64,000 nt of DNA from Scolanthus callimorphus (taxonomy: Eukaryota; Cnidaria; Anthozoa; Actiniaria; Edwardsiidae): NCBI GenBank assembly GCA_033964015.1, contig CM066919.1:26618204-26682203 (forward strand), written 5' to 3'. Positions within the stretch are counted from its first letter, which is position 1. Each line of letters starts with the position of its first letter. Shown piece by piece: positions 26,230 to 35,915 of the stretch. A model generated the notes under the pieces. That model did not search any database. It was given only the letters and a program-made list of their open reading frames with translations, and was not told where the DNA came from. The position numbers and the translations under genes were made by a program.

Positions 26230-27190
26230 TGTAAAGGATGCTCTCACTTCCTTTTATTGATCGAGTAATTATTTGTTATCTTGTTAATTTTATCTTAATT
26301 GCGGTTTTATTAAGGCCTCGCTTTTGTGCCAAAGTATATTGATTCTGTGATTACATTATAGCTCAGGTATTTACCGCCCTCACGTCCCATTTCGGAATAT
26401 TACCTTGTGCATTTAGCCCGTTTAGTCAGTAGTCGTTGTAGATTCAAGGAAGGTTGTGGTTAAATCGTTTGGCACTTGGTAAAGTTACCTTTTGGATACC
26501 CTTTGGGACCGATATGTAAGTGATCTTTATTGTTATATTATTTAGTTTTAGTTGCGCTATTAGGAATGCGTTTTTAGTCACTATTCGCGCAAGTTTATTA
26601 GTTTTTAGCGAAGTTTTGGTTATTATGGAATTGCTCGCCTTTACTTTAGCCATTTTACGCTCGCTTAGAGTCATTTAGCATTACGCACTAAAATCTTAGT
26701 ATGCGCCTACGTTTAGTCGCTTTCGCTTAGTTTTCGCTTAGTTATAGTCAAGTTACTTCGTATTTGGATTGCATTAGATTTTCGTTAGTTATAGTCTGTT
26801 GTTCGTTAGCCTATGTATGATACTTGATTATTTATCTGATTTATGCTTGTATATTATTGCTTGTTATATTAGCCTTAATCTTGTATAGTTATTAGCTTTT
26901 AAGACCTTTTTTGTTACGTTTTACTTTCAGTTTACGGTGTTAAATAGATGTGTTCTTGTATGGTTTCGAGTATTTGATTTCGTTGATTGTTAGTCCGAGA
27001 GTTGCGAATAGTTCACATTTGGTTTCGGTGGTCCGTTCGTGAGAGTCGTTCTATAATCGAGGCGTTGTCTAATCGATCCATAAGCTAGTAGCACGTCTTC
27101 ACCAGTAAAATAGTCCCTAATTATCGTTTCGCCTGCATGACCCGTCACGACATCGCTGTTTGGTCCTGATTGTCATTGCAAGCCTTTACA
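26230..27190 (+). repeat. 5' LTR of the BEL/Pao element
   Basis: 961 bp, TGTAAAGGATG... to ...GCCTTTACA, identical by eye to 33,537-34,497 (constant offset 7,307). It would carry the element's promoter. A short reverse-strand frame inside it occurs identically in both LTRs and is not considered a gene. Confidence 0.95.
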
Positions 27191-27220
27191 GTAAAATATC
27201 GCCATTAGATCCATTGGTTT

Positions 27221-27235
27221 TGGTGTGCCGAACAG
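27221..27235 (+). promoter_or_regulatory. Candidate tRNA primer-binding site
   Basis: TGGTGTGCCGAACAG begins with the TGG expected opposite a tRNA 3' CCA end, but starts 30 bp after the LTR, farther than usual. An overlapping alternative TGG begins at 27,215. The tRNA is not identified. Confidence 0.3.
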
Positions 27236-27255
27236 TAAAGAAACAATCTTAAAAT

Positions 27256-28818
27256 ATGAGTCATTCGGATGCTCAGGAATTTGTAGAAGACGAGGCAACG
27301 GAAGCCTCATTGCCCGCCTCGTTGCCGCAAGAGCCGGCGGAAGTTCGAAGAAGCGAACGTGAAAAAATATTGACAGAAAGAGGGCGCGCTTATCAATTGG
27401 AGACGCGTGATAAAGATAAGATGCGAGTTTTCAGGAACTTATGTCATCGAATGAATGAAGTGCTTTCCTCACTCAACGTTCTATCGAAGATTGAGTTAGA
27501 GACGGAGAGAGACAATATTGATAATATTAAAGAACAATTTAACGCCGCGCATCACGAGTACGCGGAGCTCTTAGAGAGCGAGGAGGAAAGGCAGGCCTCT
27601 TACGATTGGTTCGATATGCGCGAAAGGGATTATATGCAATATCGCATTAAACTCTGTCGTCAGATAGATAAACTTGATCAAAGTGATCGACGGTCGGTCA
27701 CTTCTCGTCGTTCCGCTGGGAGCAATCGATCAGGGTCTTCGACTCGGTCACGTAAGATCGACGTTAAAACAAGATCGGCGAGGTTAAAGGCCGAGCTGGC
27801 ATTTTTCGATAAAGAGATTGAATACAGGCGTTTCCTAATAGAAAGAGATCTCGCCATAAGTCAGGCCGAGGAAGGGGTTTTTGACAATTTGGAAAGGGAG
27901 CAAAGGCCCGAAGTCCCCGAAGTTAAGCCAGACCCAGTTGAGCAAAAGCCCGAAGTTAAGCCAGACCCAGTTGAGCAAAAGCCCGAAGTTAAACCAGACC
28001 CAGTTGAGCAAAAGCCCGATGTTAAGCCGAACCCACTTGAAGTTAAATGCAAAGTTAAGCACGATTGTAAACCGGAAGTTAGGATTGAAGTAGAGCAAAC
28101 ATCCGGTCCAGACGTCACGACACCGTTGCCATCGCAACATAACCAGGGGATAGGGACGGACATCATTAGCGAGCTGATAAGTCTTCAGAAAAAACAAACT
28201 GAAATGACCGCACTAATAGCCGATCACCAAAGAATCAGCTCGCTACCCGTTCAGGAGCCCCCTGTTTTTAGTGGAAATGCCTTTGACTTTCCGGCATTCA
28301 TTAGTGCGTTCGACGCAATAATCATTAGCAAGGTTTCCTCAGAGCGCGACAAATTATTTTTCCTAAACAAATATACCGCGGGGAAAGCTAATGAAATAGT
28401 GAAAGGCTATCTCTCCCTAAGTTCGGAGAACGGCTACAAAGAGGCTCGCCAAGTTTTAGAGCAGAGGTTCGGCAACCAAGTTCATGTCGCCGAGGCATTT
28501 AAATCGCGCCTAAGGGATTGGCCGCAGATTGCGGATGGAAGTACCGCAGCACTACAGGAATTTTCTGATTTTCTTGTTCGCTGTGAAGAGGCCATGAGGG
28601 TTATGCGCTCGCTAGATGAATTAAATTCAACTCAGTTTCTCAAGGAGATAAGCGCTAAGTTGCCATCATATTCGGGGGTTAAGTGGTGTCGTCAGGCACA
28701 TGAATATCAGAAGAAACACGCCGGATTGGTCAATTTTCATGACATGGTGAAGTTCGTGCAAGAAGAAGCTGAACTTGCCAACGACCCCATCTTTTCCCCG
28801 AAGCGCTTAAGAGTCTGA
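27256..28818 (+). CDS. gag: Gag-like protein of the BEL/Pao element
   Basis: 520 codons from ATG 27256. Structural polyprotein of the retrotransposon, expected to form cytoplasmic particles around the element's RNA. The N-terminal half is charged and coiled-coil-like (about residues 40-215), followed by an 11-residue tandem repeat of the type KPDPVEQKPEV (about residues 222-260). Residues of about 335-500, starting PVFSGNAFDFPAFISAF, resemble the DUF1759 region typical of BEL/Pao Gag. The frame stops at 28,816-28,818 before any zinc knuckle; the knuckles lie in the next frame, which is open from 28,773. So the natural gag-pol frame is either joined by a -1 shift in the overlap or broken by a one-base loss. 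Confidence 0.9.
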   Translation: MSHSDAQEFVEDEATEASLPASLPQEPAEVRRSEREKILTERGRAYQLETRDKDKMRVFRNLCHRMNEVLSSLNVLSKIELETERDNIDNIKEQFNAAHHEYAELLESEEERQASYDWFDMRERDYMQYRIKLCRQIDKLDQSDRRSVTSRRSAGSNRSGSSTRSRKIDVKTRSARLKAELAFFDKEIEYRRFLIERDLAISQAEEGVFDNLEREQRPEVPEVKPDPVEQKPEVKPDPVEQKPEVKPDPVEQKPDVKPNPLEVKCKVKHDCKPEVRIEVEQTSGPDVTTPLPSQHNQGIGTDIISELISLQKKQTEMTALIADHQRISSLPVQEPPVFSGNAFDFPAFISAFDAIIISKVSSERDKLFFLNKYTAGKANEIVKGYLSLSSENGYKEARQVLEQRFGNQVHVAEAFKSRLRDWPQIADGSTAALQEFSDFLVRCEEAMRVMRSLDELNSTQFLKEISAKLPSYSGVKWCRQAHEYQKKHAGLVNFHDMVKFVQEEAELANDPIFSPKRLRV

Positions 28819-28907
28819 GAAAAAAGGCGTCCGCAGACAAAGAAAAGCCTAATACCCCAAAGCGCCAAACTGGCAAACCAAGTAGCGGCGGCGCAATCAG
28901 TCATAGC

Positions 28908-31900
28908 ATGGCTACAGGCGCAAAACAGGTGCCCCCTAGTAAGCCCCCTAGTGGACCGGCTAAAGATCAGTCTTCCTTCTCATGTCTCCTGTGCAAAACC
29001 AATTCGCACAGCCTTGAAAAATGCAAAAAGCTTTTGGAAAAGTCCATAGAGCAGCGAAAGGATTTTGTGCAAAAAAGTGGCATCTGTTTTGGCTGTCTAG
29101 AAAGCGGCCATAGATCAAGAGATTGCAAGAACAGATGCACGTGTAGCGAGTGTGGACGTCGCCACCCTACCCCACTTCACTATCCTAGGCCTCCAACAGA
29201 GGAGAACGAGCCCGCAGCGCCACAAACGCCCAAGGAAGAGGCAAGAAGTGTGAACACGGCCATTACAAACGGTAGTTCTGCAGGGTCCGGAGAAATAAAG
29301 ACAAATTGCATGATCCTCCCAGTCTGGCTGCACCATAAAGATACACCCGAGACGCAGGTAAAGGTATATGCGTTACTGGACGATGGCAGTGACACTACCT
29401 TCATCAAGTCCAGCGTAATGGAGCGCCTTGGAGTAACGGGGAATGGCACGACACTCCAACTCAACACCATGCTTGGGAGAGAGAGGATCACGGTAGAAAG
29501 GGTAGAGGGTCTCGTGGTGCAAAGGCCAGACAAGCAAGTGGAACTGGACCTCCCCAAAACATACTCGAGGAACGACATCCCTCATCGGCGGGACCAGATT
29601 CCCACACCCCAGAACGCCGACCGATGGTCACACCTGAAGAAAATCAAAGATAAGATAGCACCATACGAAGAAGACGTGGAAGTCGGACTTTTGATTGGTT
29701 GCAATTGTCCGCGCGCACTCAAGCCGAAGGAAGTTGTCCAAGGAGGCGGCGACAAGCCTTATGCGGTACGTACCATTCTAGGTTGGGGGATTCTGGGTCC
29801 TGTCGAAATAACAGAGGGTGGGGAAGAAGATGAAGTCTCAGCCTGTAACCGGATCATTACTCGTGAAATTATCCCCCAATCAAACGACACAGTCAGTTTT
29901 GTCCTGCAAAGCGAAACTAAAGAAATCATAAATCCCGCGGAGATCCGTCGTTGGTTTGAGCAGGACTTCTCTGAGAACAAAGATTTGTCGTCACTAGGAC
30001 TATCAAGGGAGGATAGGCGCTTCCTTGATATCGCAGAAAATGGCATAACCCAGCATGAAGACGGGCACTATCAGCTCCCTCTCCCCTTTAAGCAACCCAA
30101 CGTAAAGTTCCCTGATAATCGCGAAATTGTGATGCGCCATCTGATGCATTTGAAGCGCAAGTTTTCCTCAGATCCAGAGTACAAAGAAGATTACGTCGCC
30201 TTCATGGAGAAGGTTATCACCAATGGCTATGCAGAGAAGGTGGCTAGCGCACCAGGTGAGCAGCGGGGGGAGGAGGGGTCCATCTGGAGAATCCCACATC
30301 ACGGTATAAGACACGCAAAGAAACGAACCGTAAGATCTGTGTTTAATTGTGCATTTGAATATAAGGGAGAGTCTCTAAACAAGTACCTACTCCAGGGTCC
30401 AGACCTCACAAACAACTTAGTGGGAGTCCTGTGTCGATTTCGAAAAGAGCCAATCGCATTTACCTGTGATATCGAGTCCATGTTCTATCAGGTGCGAGTA
30501 ACGGAAGAGCACAGAGATTATTTGCGCTTTCTCTGGTGGGAGGGAGGAGACACTAGCAAAGAGCCAGTAGAGTACCGTATGACAGTACATTTATTTGGCG
30601 CAACATCGTCGCCAGGTTGCGCGAACTTCGCGCTTAAGAGAGCTGCGCAAGACAATGAAGCAGATCTGGGCACCGCAGCCGCGCAATTTATAAGCAAAGA
30701 TTTTTATGTTGACGACGGGCTAAAGAGCTGCGCTACCGTCAACGAAGCCACTGATTTGATCATCTCAGTTAAAGAAATGTGCAAGCGAGGAGGGTTTAAT
30801 TTGCATAAATTCGTAAGCAACGACAAGGATGTCCTTAGAAGTATTCCTGAGTGCGATCGCGCTGAAGGCGTTAAGAAGCTTGATCTAGATCTCGATTCGC
30901 TCCCAATAGAACGCACTTTAGGAGTACAATGGTGTGTAGAGTCGGACGCCTTTCAGTTTCGGATCCAACTCCAAGACAAACCATGCACGAGGCGTGGCAT
31001 TTTGTCGACAGTCAGCTCTATCTTCGACCCTCTAGGATTTGTAGCACCGCTGTTACTAAAAGGCAAATCGATCCTGCAAGAGTTATGCCGCAAGCCACTA
31101 GACCGCAAGCCAGTAGACCGTGAGCAAGAAGACCGTAAGCCACTTGGCTGGGATGACACCATTCCCAAACCGATCAAGGCCGAGTGGGAGCAATGGAAAC
31201 AAGACCTGCAGCAGCTATGCAGCATCACCATCCCGCGCTGCTACAAGCCTCGAGACTTTGGTACCGCAGTAGTAACAGAGCTTCACCACTTCTCGGATGC
31301 AAGCACCAAGGGGTATGGGCAATGCAGCTATCTACGACTGGTCAACGAGCGAGGAGACATTCACTGCTCACTGGTGCTTGGTAAGTCAAGAGTCACCCCC
31401 CTTAAAGAAGTCACCGTCCCTAGACTGGAGCTGACCGCAGCGACAGCAAGCGTGAAGTTAAGTCAACAACTCAAGAGGGAGCTAGAGCTAGACGATGTTA
31501 AAGAGACCTTCTGGACTGATAGCAAGGTAGTCATGGGTTATATCGCTAACGAGAGTAGAAGATTCCACACATTCGTAGCAAACCGTGTTCAGCAGATCCA
31601 AGACGTCACTGACAAACACCAATGGCGGTATGTCGATACGAAAGACAACCCCGCTGACCACGCCTCTCGTGGACTCAAGGCTGAAGAGCTCCAGTCTTCC
31701 AGTTGGCTAACAGGCCCCGAATTCCTATGGCAAGACGAAAGTCAATGGCCAAGTAAGTACCAGCAAAGCAGCGAGCAGGATCTCATAGACGCAAATGATC
31801 CCAACGCCAGGAAAGCAGTTGTCATGGCAACAGCCGCTGAGTCTGAACCCGAAGATAATCTGGTAAGCCAGTTGAGTAAATTCTCTGATTGGTATCGCGC

Positions 31901-33398
31901 AAAACGAGCTATCGCACTGAGGATTCGAGTCGCTAGACTGTGGCGCGCCAAAGCAAGAAAACGCGGTCAGAAAGTCAAGTTAGAAGTGTCGGTTAGCGAT
32001 CTTGAAGAAGCTGAGAACGTTATAATTAAGGCAACACAGGCTAAGGCGTTCAAGCAAGAGATTGCCTCTCTGCGTTCTGGCGAAGCAATTGGCAAGGCAA
32101 GTGCGCTGTCAAAGCTAGACCCAAAAGTAGGCTCAGACGGTGTTTTGCGCGTTAATGGTCGCTTAAATCGTGCTCAGTTACCAGAAGAGTTTAAGTTTCC
32201 CGCGTTACTACCCAAAGAAAGTCACGTGACGACGCTCGTGATTCGGCATTTTCACGAGAAGGTCAAGCATCAAGGCCGAAGCATAACGCTGAACGAGATT
32301 CGCGCGTGCGGCTATTGGATCATCGGTGGTGCGAGTGCGGTAGGAAGCTATGTAGGAGAGTGCGTCACCTGTCGTAAATTGCGTGCGCCTGTCCAAGAGC
32401 AAAAGATGGCGGACCTACCAGAAGATCGTGTAGAACCCGCCCCGCCATTCACCAACAGCGCAGTAGATTACTTCGGTCCGTGGTTAGTCAAGCAAGGAAG
32501 GAAGGAGGTGAAGCGTTACGGTGTGCTATTCACCTGCCTAGCCTCAAGAGCTATACATCTAGAGACAGCGGCGTCACTAGATACAGATAGCTTTATCAAC
32601 GCTCTACGTCGCTTCATCTGTCGCCGTGGTCCCATCAGACAACTAAGATCGGATCAAGGTACCAACTTCGTGGGCGCTCGTCGCGAGCTAAAGCAAGCAC
32701 TGGACGAGATGGACGACGACAAAATCAAGTCAGAGCTGTTAAAGGAGAACTGTGACTGGTTTAATTTCAAAATGAATGTTCCCAGTGCCAGTCATATGGG
32801 AGGAGTCTGGGAACGCCAAATCAGGTCAGTGCGTAACGTACTAGACGCGCTCCTGACGAGCAACGGTGCTCAACTTGACGACGAGTCACTTCGGACTCTA
32901 ATGTGTGAAGCTGAAGCTATAGTTAACAGTCGCCCGCTTACAGTCGACGCTCTCAGTGATCCCGATGCACTGAGCCCACTTACGCCAAATCACATCCTCA
33001 CGATGAAGTCAAAGATCGTACTGTCACCGCCTGGAGTGTTCGAGTCCGCCGACATGTACTGTCGGGCAAGATGGCGACGAGTTCAGCACCTAGCTAACGA
33101 ATTCTGGTGCAGATGGCGAAAAGAGTATCTGGCAAGTCTACAGCAGCGCCAAAAGTGGACCAAGCCACGGAGAGATGTCGCAGTCAACGACGTAGTCATC
33201 ATCAAGGACGACAACGCATCGCGAAGTCAATGGCGCGTCTCCACTGTCAACCACAGTGCTGATGGGCATGTACGTACGGTCCAGTTAGCCCTTGCGGACG
33301 GCTCTCTGGACAGCAAAGGAAAGCGGATCAACCAACTACGGTACCTGGAACGTCCCGTGCAAAAGGTGGTAGTACTGCTGCGTGGAGATGAGTGCTGA
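28908..33398 (+). CDS. pol: Pol polyprotein of the BEL/Pao element
   Basis: 1,496 codons from the first ATG; the frame itself is open from 28,773, overlapping gag. Domains in order: two CX2CX4HX4C zinc knuckles (residues about 26-39 and 60-73), an aspartic protease with DDGSD (158-162), reverse transcriptase (about 420-700) with FYVDDG near 598, RNase H with HFSDAS near 793, FWTDSK near 868 and DNPADHASRG near 912, the integrase zinc domain (H..H..CVTC, about 1113-1150), integrase core with DYFGP (about 1187), SDQGTNF (about 1248) and GGVWE (about 1300), and a C-terminal DUF5641-like part. All catalytic motifs look intact and the frame has no stops, consistent with a recently active copy. Enzymatic role: copies element RNA to DNA and integrates it. 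Confidence 0.95.
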   Translation: MATGAKQVPPSKPPSGPAKDQSSFSCLLCKTNSHSLEKCKKLLEKSIEQRKDFVQKSGICFGCLESGHRSRDCKNRCTCSECGRRHPTPLHYPRPPTEENEPAAPQTPKEEARSVNTAITNGSSAGSGEIKTNCMILPVWLHHKDTPETQVKVYALLDDGSDTTFIKSSVMERLGVTGNGTTLQLNTMLGRERITVERVEGLVVQRPDKQVELDLPKTYSRNDIPHRRDQIPTPQNADRWSHLKKIKDKIAPYEEDVEVGLLIGCNCPRALKPKEVVQGGGDKPYAVRTILGWGILGPVEITEGGEEDEVSACNRIITREIIPQSNDTVSFVLQSETKEIINPAEIRRWFEQDFSENKDLSSLGLSREDRRFLDIAENGITQHEDGHYQLPLPFKQPNVKFPDNREIVMRHLMHLKRKFSSDPEYKEDYVAFMEKVITNGYAEKVASAPGEQRGEEGSIWRIPHHGIRHAKKRTVRSVFNCAFEYKGESLNKYLLQGPDLTNNLVGVLCRFRKEPIAFTCDIESMFYQVRVTEEHRDYLRFLWWEGGDTSKEPVEYRMTVHLFGATSSPGCANFALKRAAQDNEADLGTAAAQFISKDFYVDDGLKSCATVNEATDLIISVKEMCKRGGFNLHKFVSNDKDVLRSIPECDRAEGVKKLDLDLDSLPIERTLGVQWCVESDAFQFRIQLQDKPCTRRGILSTVSSIFDPLGFVAPLLLKGKSILQELCRKPLDRKPVDREQEDRKPLGWDDTIPKPIKAEWEQWKQDLQQLCSITIPRCYKPRDFGTAVVTELHHFSDASTKGYGQCSYLRLVNERGDIHCSLVLGKSRVTPLKEVTVPRLELTAATASVKLSQQLKRELELDDVKETFWTDSKVVMGYIANESRRFHTFVANRVQQIQDVTDKHQWRYVDTKDNPADHASRGLKAEELQSSSWLTGPEFLWQDESQWPSKYQQSSEQDLIDANDPNARKAVVMATAAESEPEDNLVSQLSKFSDWYRAKRAIALRIRVARLWRAKARKRGQKVKLEVSVSDLEEAENVIIKATQAKAFKQEIASLRSGEAIGKASALSKLDPKVGSDGVLRVNGRLNRAQLPEEFKFPALLPKESHVTTLVIRHFHEKVKHQGRSITLNEIRACGYWIIGGASAVGSYVGECVTCRKLRAPVQEQKMADLPEDRVEPAPPFTNSAVDYFGPWLVKQGRKEVKRYGVLFTCLASRAIHLETAASLDTDSFINALRRFICRRGPIRQLRSDQGTNFVGARRELKQALDEMDDDKIKSELLKENCDWFNFKMNVPSASHMGGVWERQIRSVRNVLDALLTSNGAQLDDESLRTLMCEAEAIVNSRPLTVDALSDPDALSPLTPNHILTMKSKIVLSPPGVFESADMYCRARWRRVQHLANEFWCRWRKEYLASLQQRQKWTKPRRDVAVNDVVIIKDDNASRSQWRVSTVNHSADGHVRTVQLALADGSLDSKGKRINQLRYLERPVQKVVVLLRGDEC

Positions 33399-33528
33399 TG
33401 AGACCGGGAAAGATCCCAACGGAGGAGCCATTACGGTAACAGTAGTATAGTTTAGTATAGTATTATGAACATTGTTTGTTGAACATTGATTTATGAACAT
33501 TGAATTAGTGAAATACATGCAGTATTTC

Positions 33529-33536
33529 GGGGGGAG
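33529..33536 (+). promoter_or_regulatory. Polypurine tract
   Basis: GGGGGGAG sits immediately before the 3' LTR, where the plus-strand primer is expected. Confidence 0.7.
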
Positions 33537-34497
33537 TGTAAAGGATGCTCTCACTTCCTTTTATTGATCGAGTAATTATTTGTTATCTTGTTAATTTTAT
33601 CTTAATTGCGGTTTTATTAAGGCCTCGCTTTTGTGCCAAAGTATATTGATTCTGTGATTACATTATAGCTCAGGTATTTACCGCCCTCACGTCCCATTTC
33701 GGAATATTACCTTGTGCATTTAGCCCGTTTAGTCAGTAGTCGTTGTAGATTCAAGGAAGGTTGTGGTTAAATCGTTTGGCACTTGGTAAAGTTACCTTTT
33801 GGATACCCTTTGGGACCGATATGTAAGTGATCTTTATTGTTATATTATTTAGTTTTAGTTGCGCTATTAGGAATGCGTTTTTAGTCACTATTCGCGCAAG
33901 TTTATTAGTTTTTAGCGAAGTTTTGGTTATTATGGAATTGCTCGCCTTTACTTTAGCCATTTTACGCTCGCTTAGAGTCATTTAGCATTACGCACTAAAA
34001 TCTTAGTATGCGCCTACGTTTAGTCGCTTTCGCTTAGTTTTCGCTTAGTTATAGTCAAGTTACTTCGTATTTGGATTGCATTAGATTTTCGTTAGTTATA
34101 GTCTGTTGTTCGTTAGCCTATGTATGATACTTGATTATTTATCTGATTTATGCTTGTATATTATTGCTTGTTATATTAGCCTTAATCTTGTATAGTTATT
34201 AGCTTTTAAGACCTTTTTTGTTACGTTTTACTTTCAGTTTACGGTGTTAAATAGATGTGTTCTTGTATGGTTTCGAGTATTTGATTTCGTTGATTGTTAG
34301 TCCGAGAGTTGCGAATAGTTCACATTTGGTTTCGGTGGTCCGTTCGTGAGAGTCGTTCTATAATCGAGGCGTTGTCTAATCGATCCATAAGCTAGTAGCA
34401 CGTCTTCACCAGTAAAATAGTCCCTAATTATCGTTTCGCCTGCATGACCCGTCACGACATCGCTGTTTGGTCCTGATTGTCATTGCAAGCCTTTACA
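33537..34497 (+). repeat. 3' LTR of the BEL/Pao element
   Basis: 961 bp, no difference seen from the 5' LTR; followed directly by the target-site copy GACTG at 34,498-34,502. Confidence 0.95.
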
Positions 34498-34779
34498 GAC
34501 TGCAAGCAGATTTCTGGCGCACCGTGCCTCACAAGCTCGCCTCAGTTTTCCTTTGTATCACTGCTAGCTATCAGGCTAAGCTTTTCTACATTCAATATCC
34601 TTAGTTTTCAAGCATAATAGGTTATAGAAAGAAACAAAAGGCATCCTAACCATCAGGTCAATAGGGGCCTGGGGTGAGGTGGTAAAGTGTTAGAGATGAT
34701 TGCCAGAGAAGCAGAAAAAAAAAAAACAGAGAAAATCACAGTTTGCCTGTACCCTCCGCCACTCCCTATTGCATTTGAG

Positions 34780-35189
34780 CCCGGGGGGGGGGGGGGGGGG
34801 GGTCTTCACATGTCGACCTGATAGGGGTGCTCGTGGTATTTTTTAGGGGTCAAAATCGAGTTTCAGGTATTTTTTAGGGGTATCGGAGAAAAATTGTGGC
34901 TTTCACTAATTAATGGTATTTTTTAGGGGTACGCAAATGAATGAAAGGGTCACAAACCCAGTAAAACGTTTTCTTTCTTTCTTCGTTCATTTATAGCTCT
35001 AAAATAAGCTTGTTTTGAGATGAGAAACAATAACAAAAAGGTTTATTGTTGGTATTTTTTAGGGGTCATTTTGTTTTATAAGGTATTTTTTAGGGGTTGG
35101 ATTTTTTATGTCCTGGTATTTTTTAGGGTATATTTTCGGATGTCCGACGAGCACCCCTATCACTCTTACATGGGAGAACCCCCCCCGGG
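34780..35189. mobile_element. hAT-like MITE with poly-G ends and internal GGTATTTTTTAGGGG repeats
   Basis: The termini CCCGGGGGG and CCCCCCGGG are inverted copies; inside them 'gataggggtgctcgt' and 'acgagcacccctatc' also pair. An 8-bp duplication CATTTGAG flanks it (34,772-34,779 and 35,190-35,197), the length made by hAT transposases. Six copies of a GGTATTTTTTAGGG phrase fill the interior. No transposase, so non-autonomous. Related fragments occur near 3,815 and 54,415. Confidence 0.8.
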
Positions 35190-35197
35190 CATTTGAG

Positions 35198-35915
35198 GAT
35201 CTCCCACAGATGTTCAAGTGCTCAGTGAGAAGAATTCTTTAACTTTGATATTTGTTTTAAGTAGCCTTGCCCTGAAGAATTCAAGTTCTAGCCCCCAATA
35301 GAATTTTACTCAAACTGAACATCGTACTTTACAATAATTATTTCACCATTCACGCTCTCACCTCTGAAGAATTATATGGTTCTATATGGTCCTCTGACAA
35401 CCGGGGGGTCACACGAGGGGTGAAGTTGACAAGCCCAAATATATCGCCATCACCACTCACTGTAAGCTACCAGCTATAACTAGAAAGCATCACTTTACCT
35501 CTCGGCGCTTGGCTGGATGTTGGTTTGCAGAAGCTGAGACACCTTCCCCATTTTCCTTCTCTTTTGCACGTGACTAAATTGTGAGGTCCTTTGGCTTGAG
35601 GTTTGCCAGGTTTACGAGTCTACTCTTGCTTTAGTCGACTTCACTATTTTCTGAAATGTTGTCTGCTTATTTTGACCGTGTGAAATCAGCATTTCTAACA
35701 GCCCATGACTTAGGAAATATTTTCAGAACTAAACTAAGCTAATCAATCCAGTTCTGCAACGCCTGTCGCAAACGCTCACCACAGGAAACCCACATTTCTA
35801 GACAAGCATAGTTCCCAGTCTATCTCCATCTCCTTGTGATTTTTGCGAGAGACTAGAACGAGTGTTTCGAAAACTTCTTCACTTCTTCCCTGTAAATTCT
35901 CATTTCTTTACTATT
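35198..35915. other. Upstream region of ERp29
   Basis: No other gene seen. It should contain the ERp29 promoter and 5' UTR; no distinctive core promoter element stands out. Confidence 0.4.

Larger units (their letters stand above)
26230..34497 (+). mobile_element. Full-length BEL/Pao LTR retrotransposon
   Basis: An 8,268-bp element: two 961-bp LTRs, gag- and pol-coding frames, a purine tract and a 5-bp target duplication GACTG (26,225-26,229 and 34,498-34,502). The LTRs begin TGTAAAG and end CTTTACA. The two LTRs were read against each other and no difference was seen, so insertion is recent. The domain order protease, reverse transcriptase, RNase H, integrase and the YVDDG catalytic box identify the BEL/Pao class. 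It lies about 1.6 kb downstream of the T-box stop and 1.4 kb upstream of ERp29, in the same orientation as both genes. Confidence 0.95.

Noticed and set aside
26444..26674. 76-codon reverse-strand frame in each LTR
   Set aside because: Identical in both LTRs only because the LTRs are identical; no known LTR-encoded protein of this kind and no start context.
27835..28197. Reverse-strand open frames over the gag repeat
   Set aside because: Shadow of the 33-bp tandem repeat in gag.
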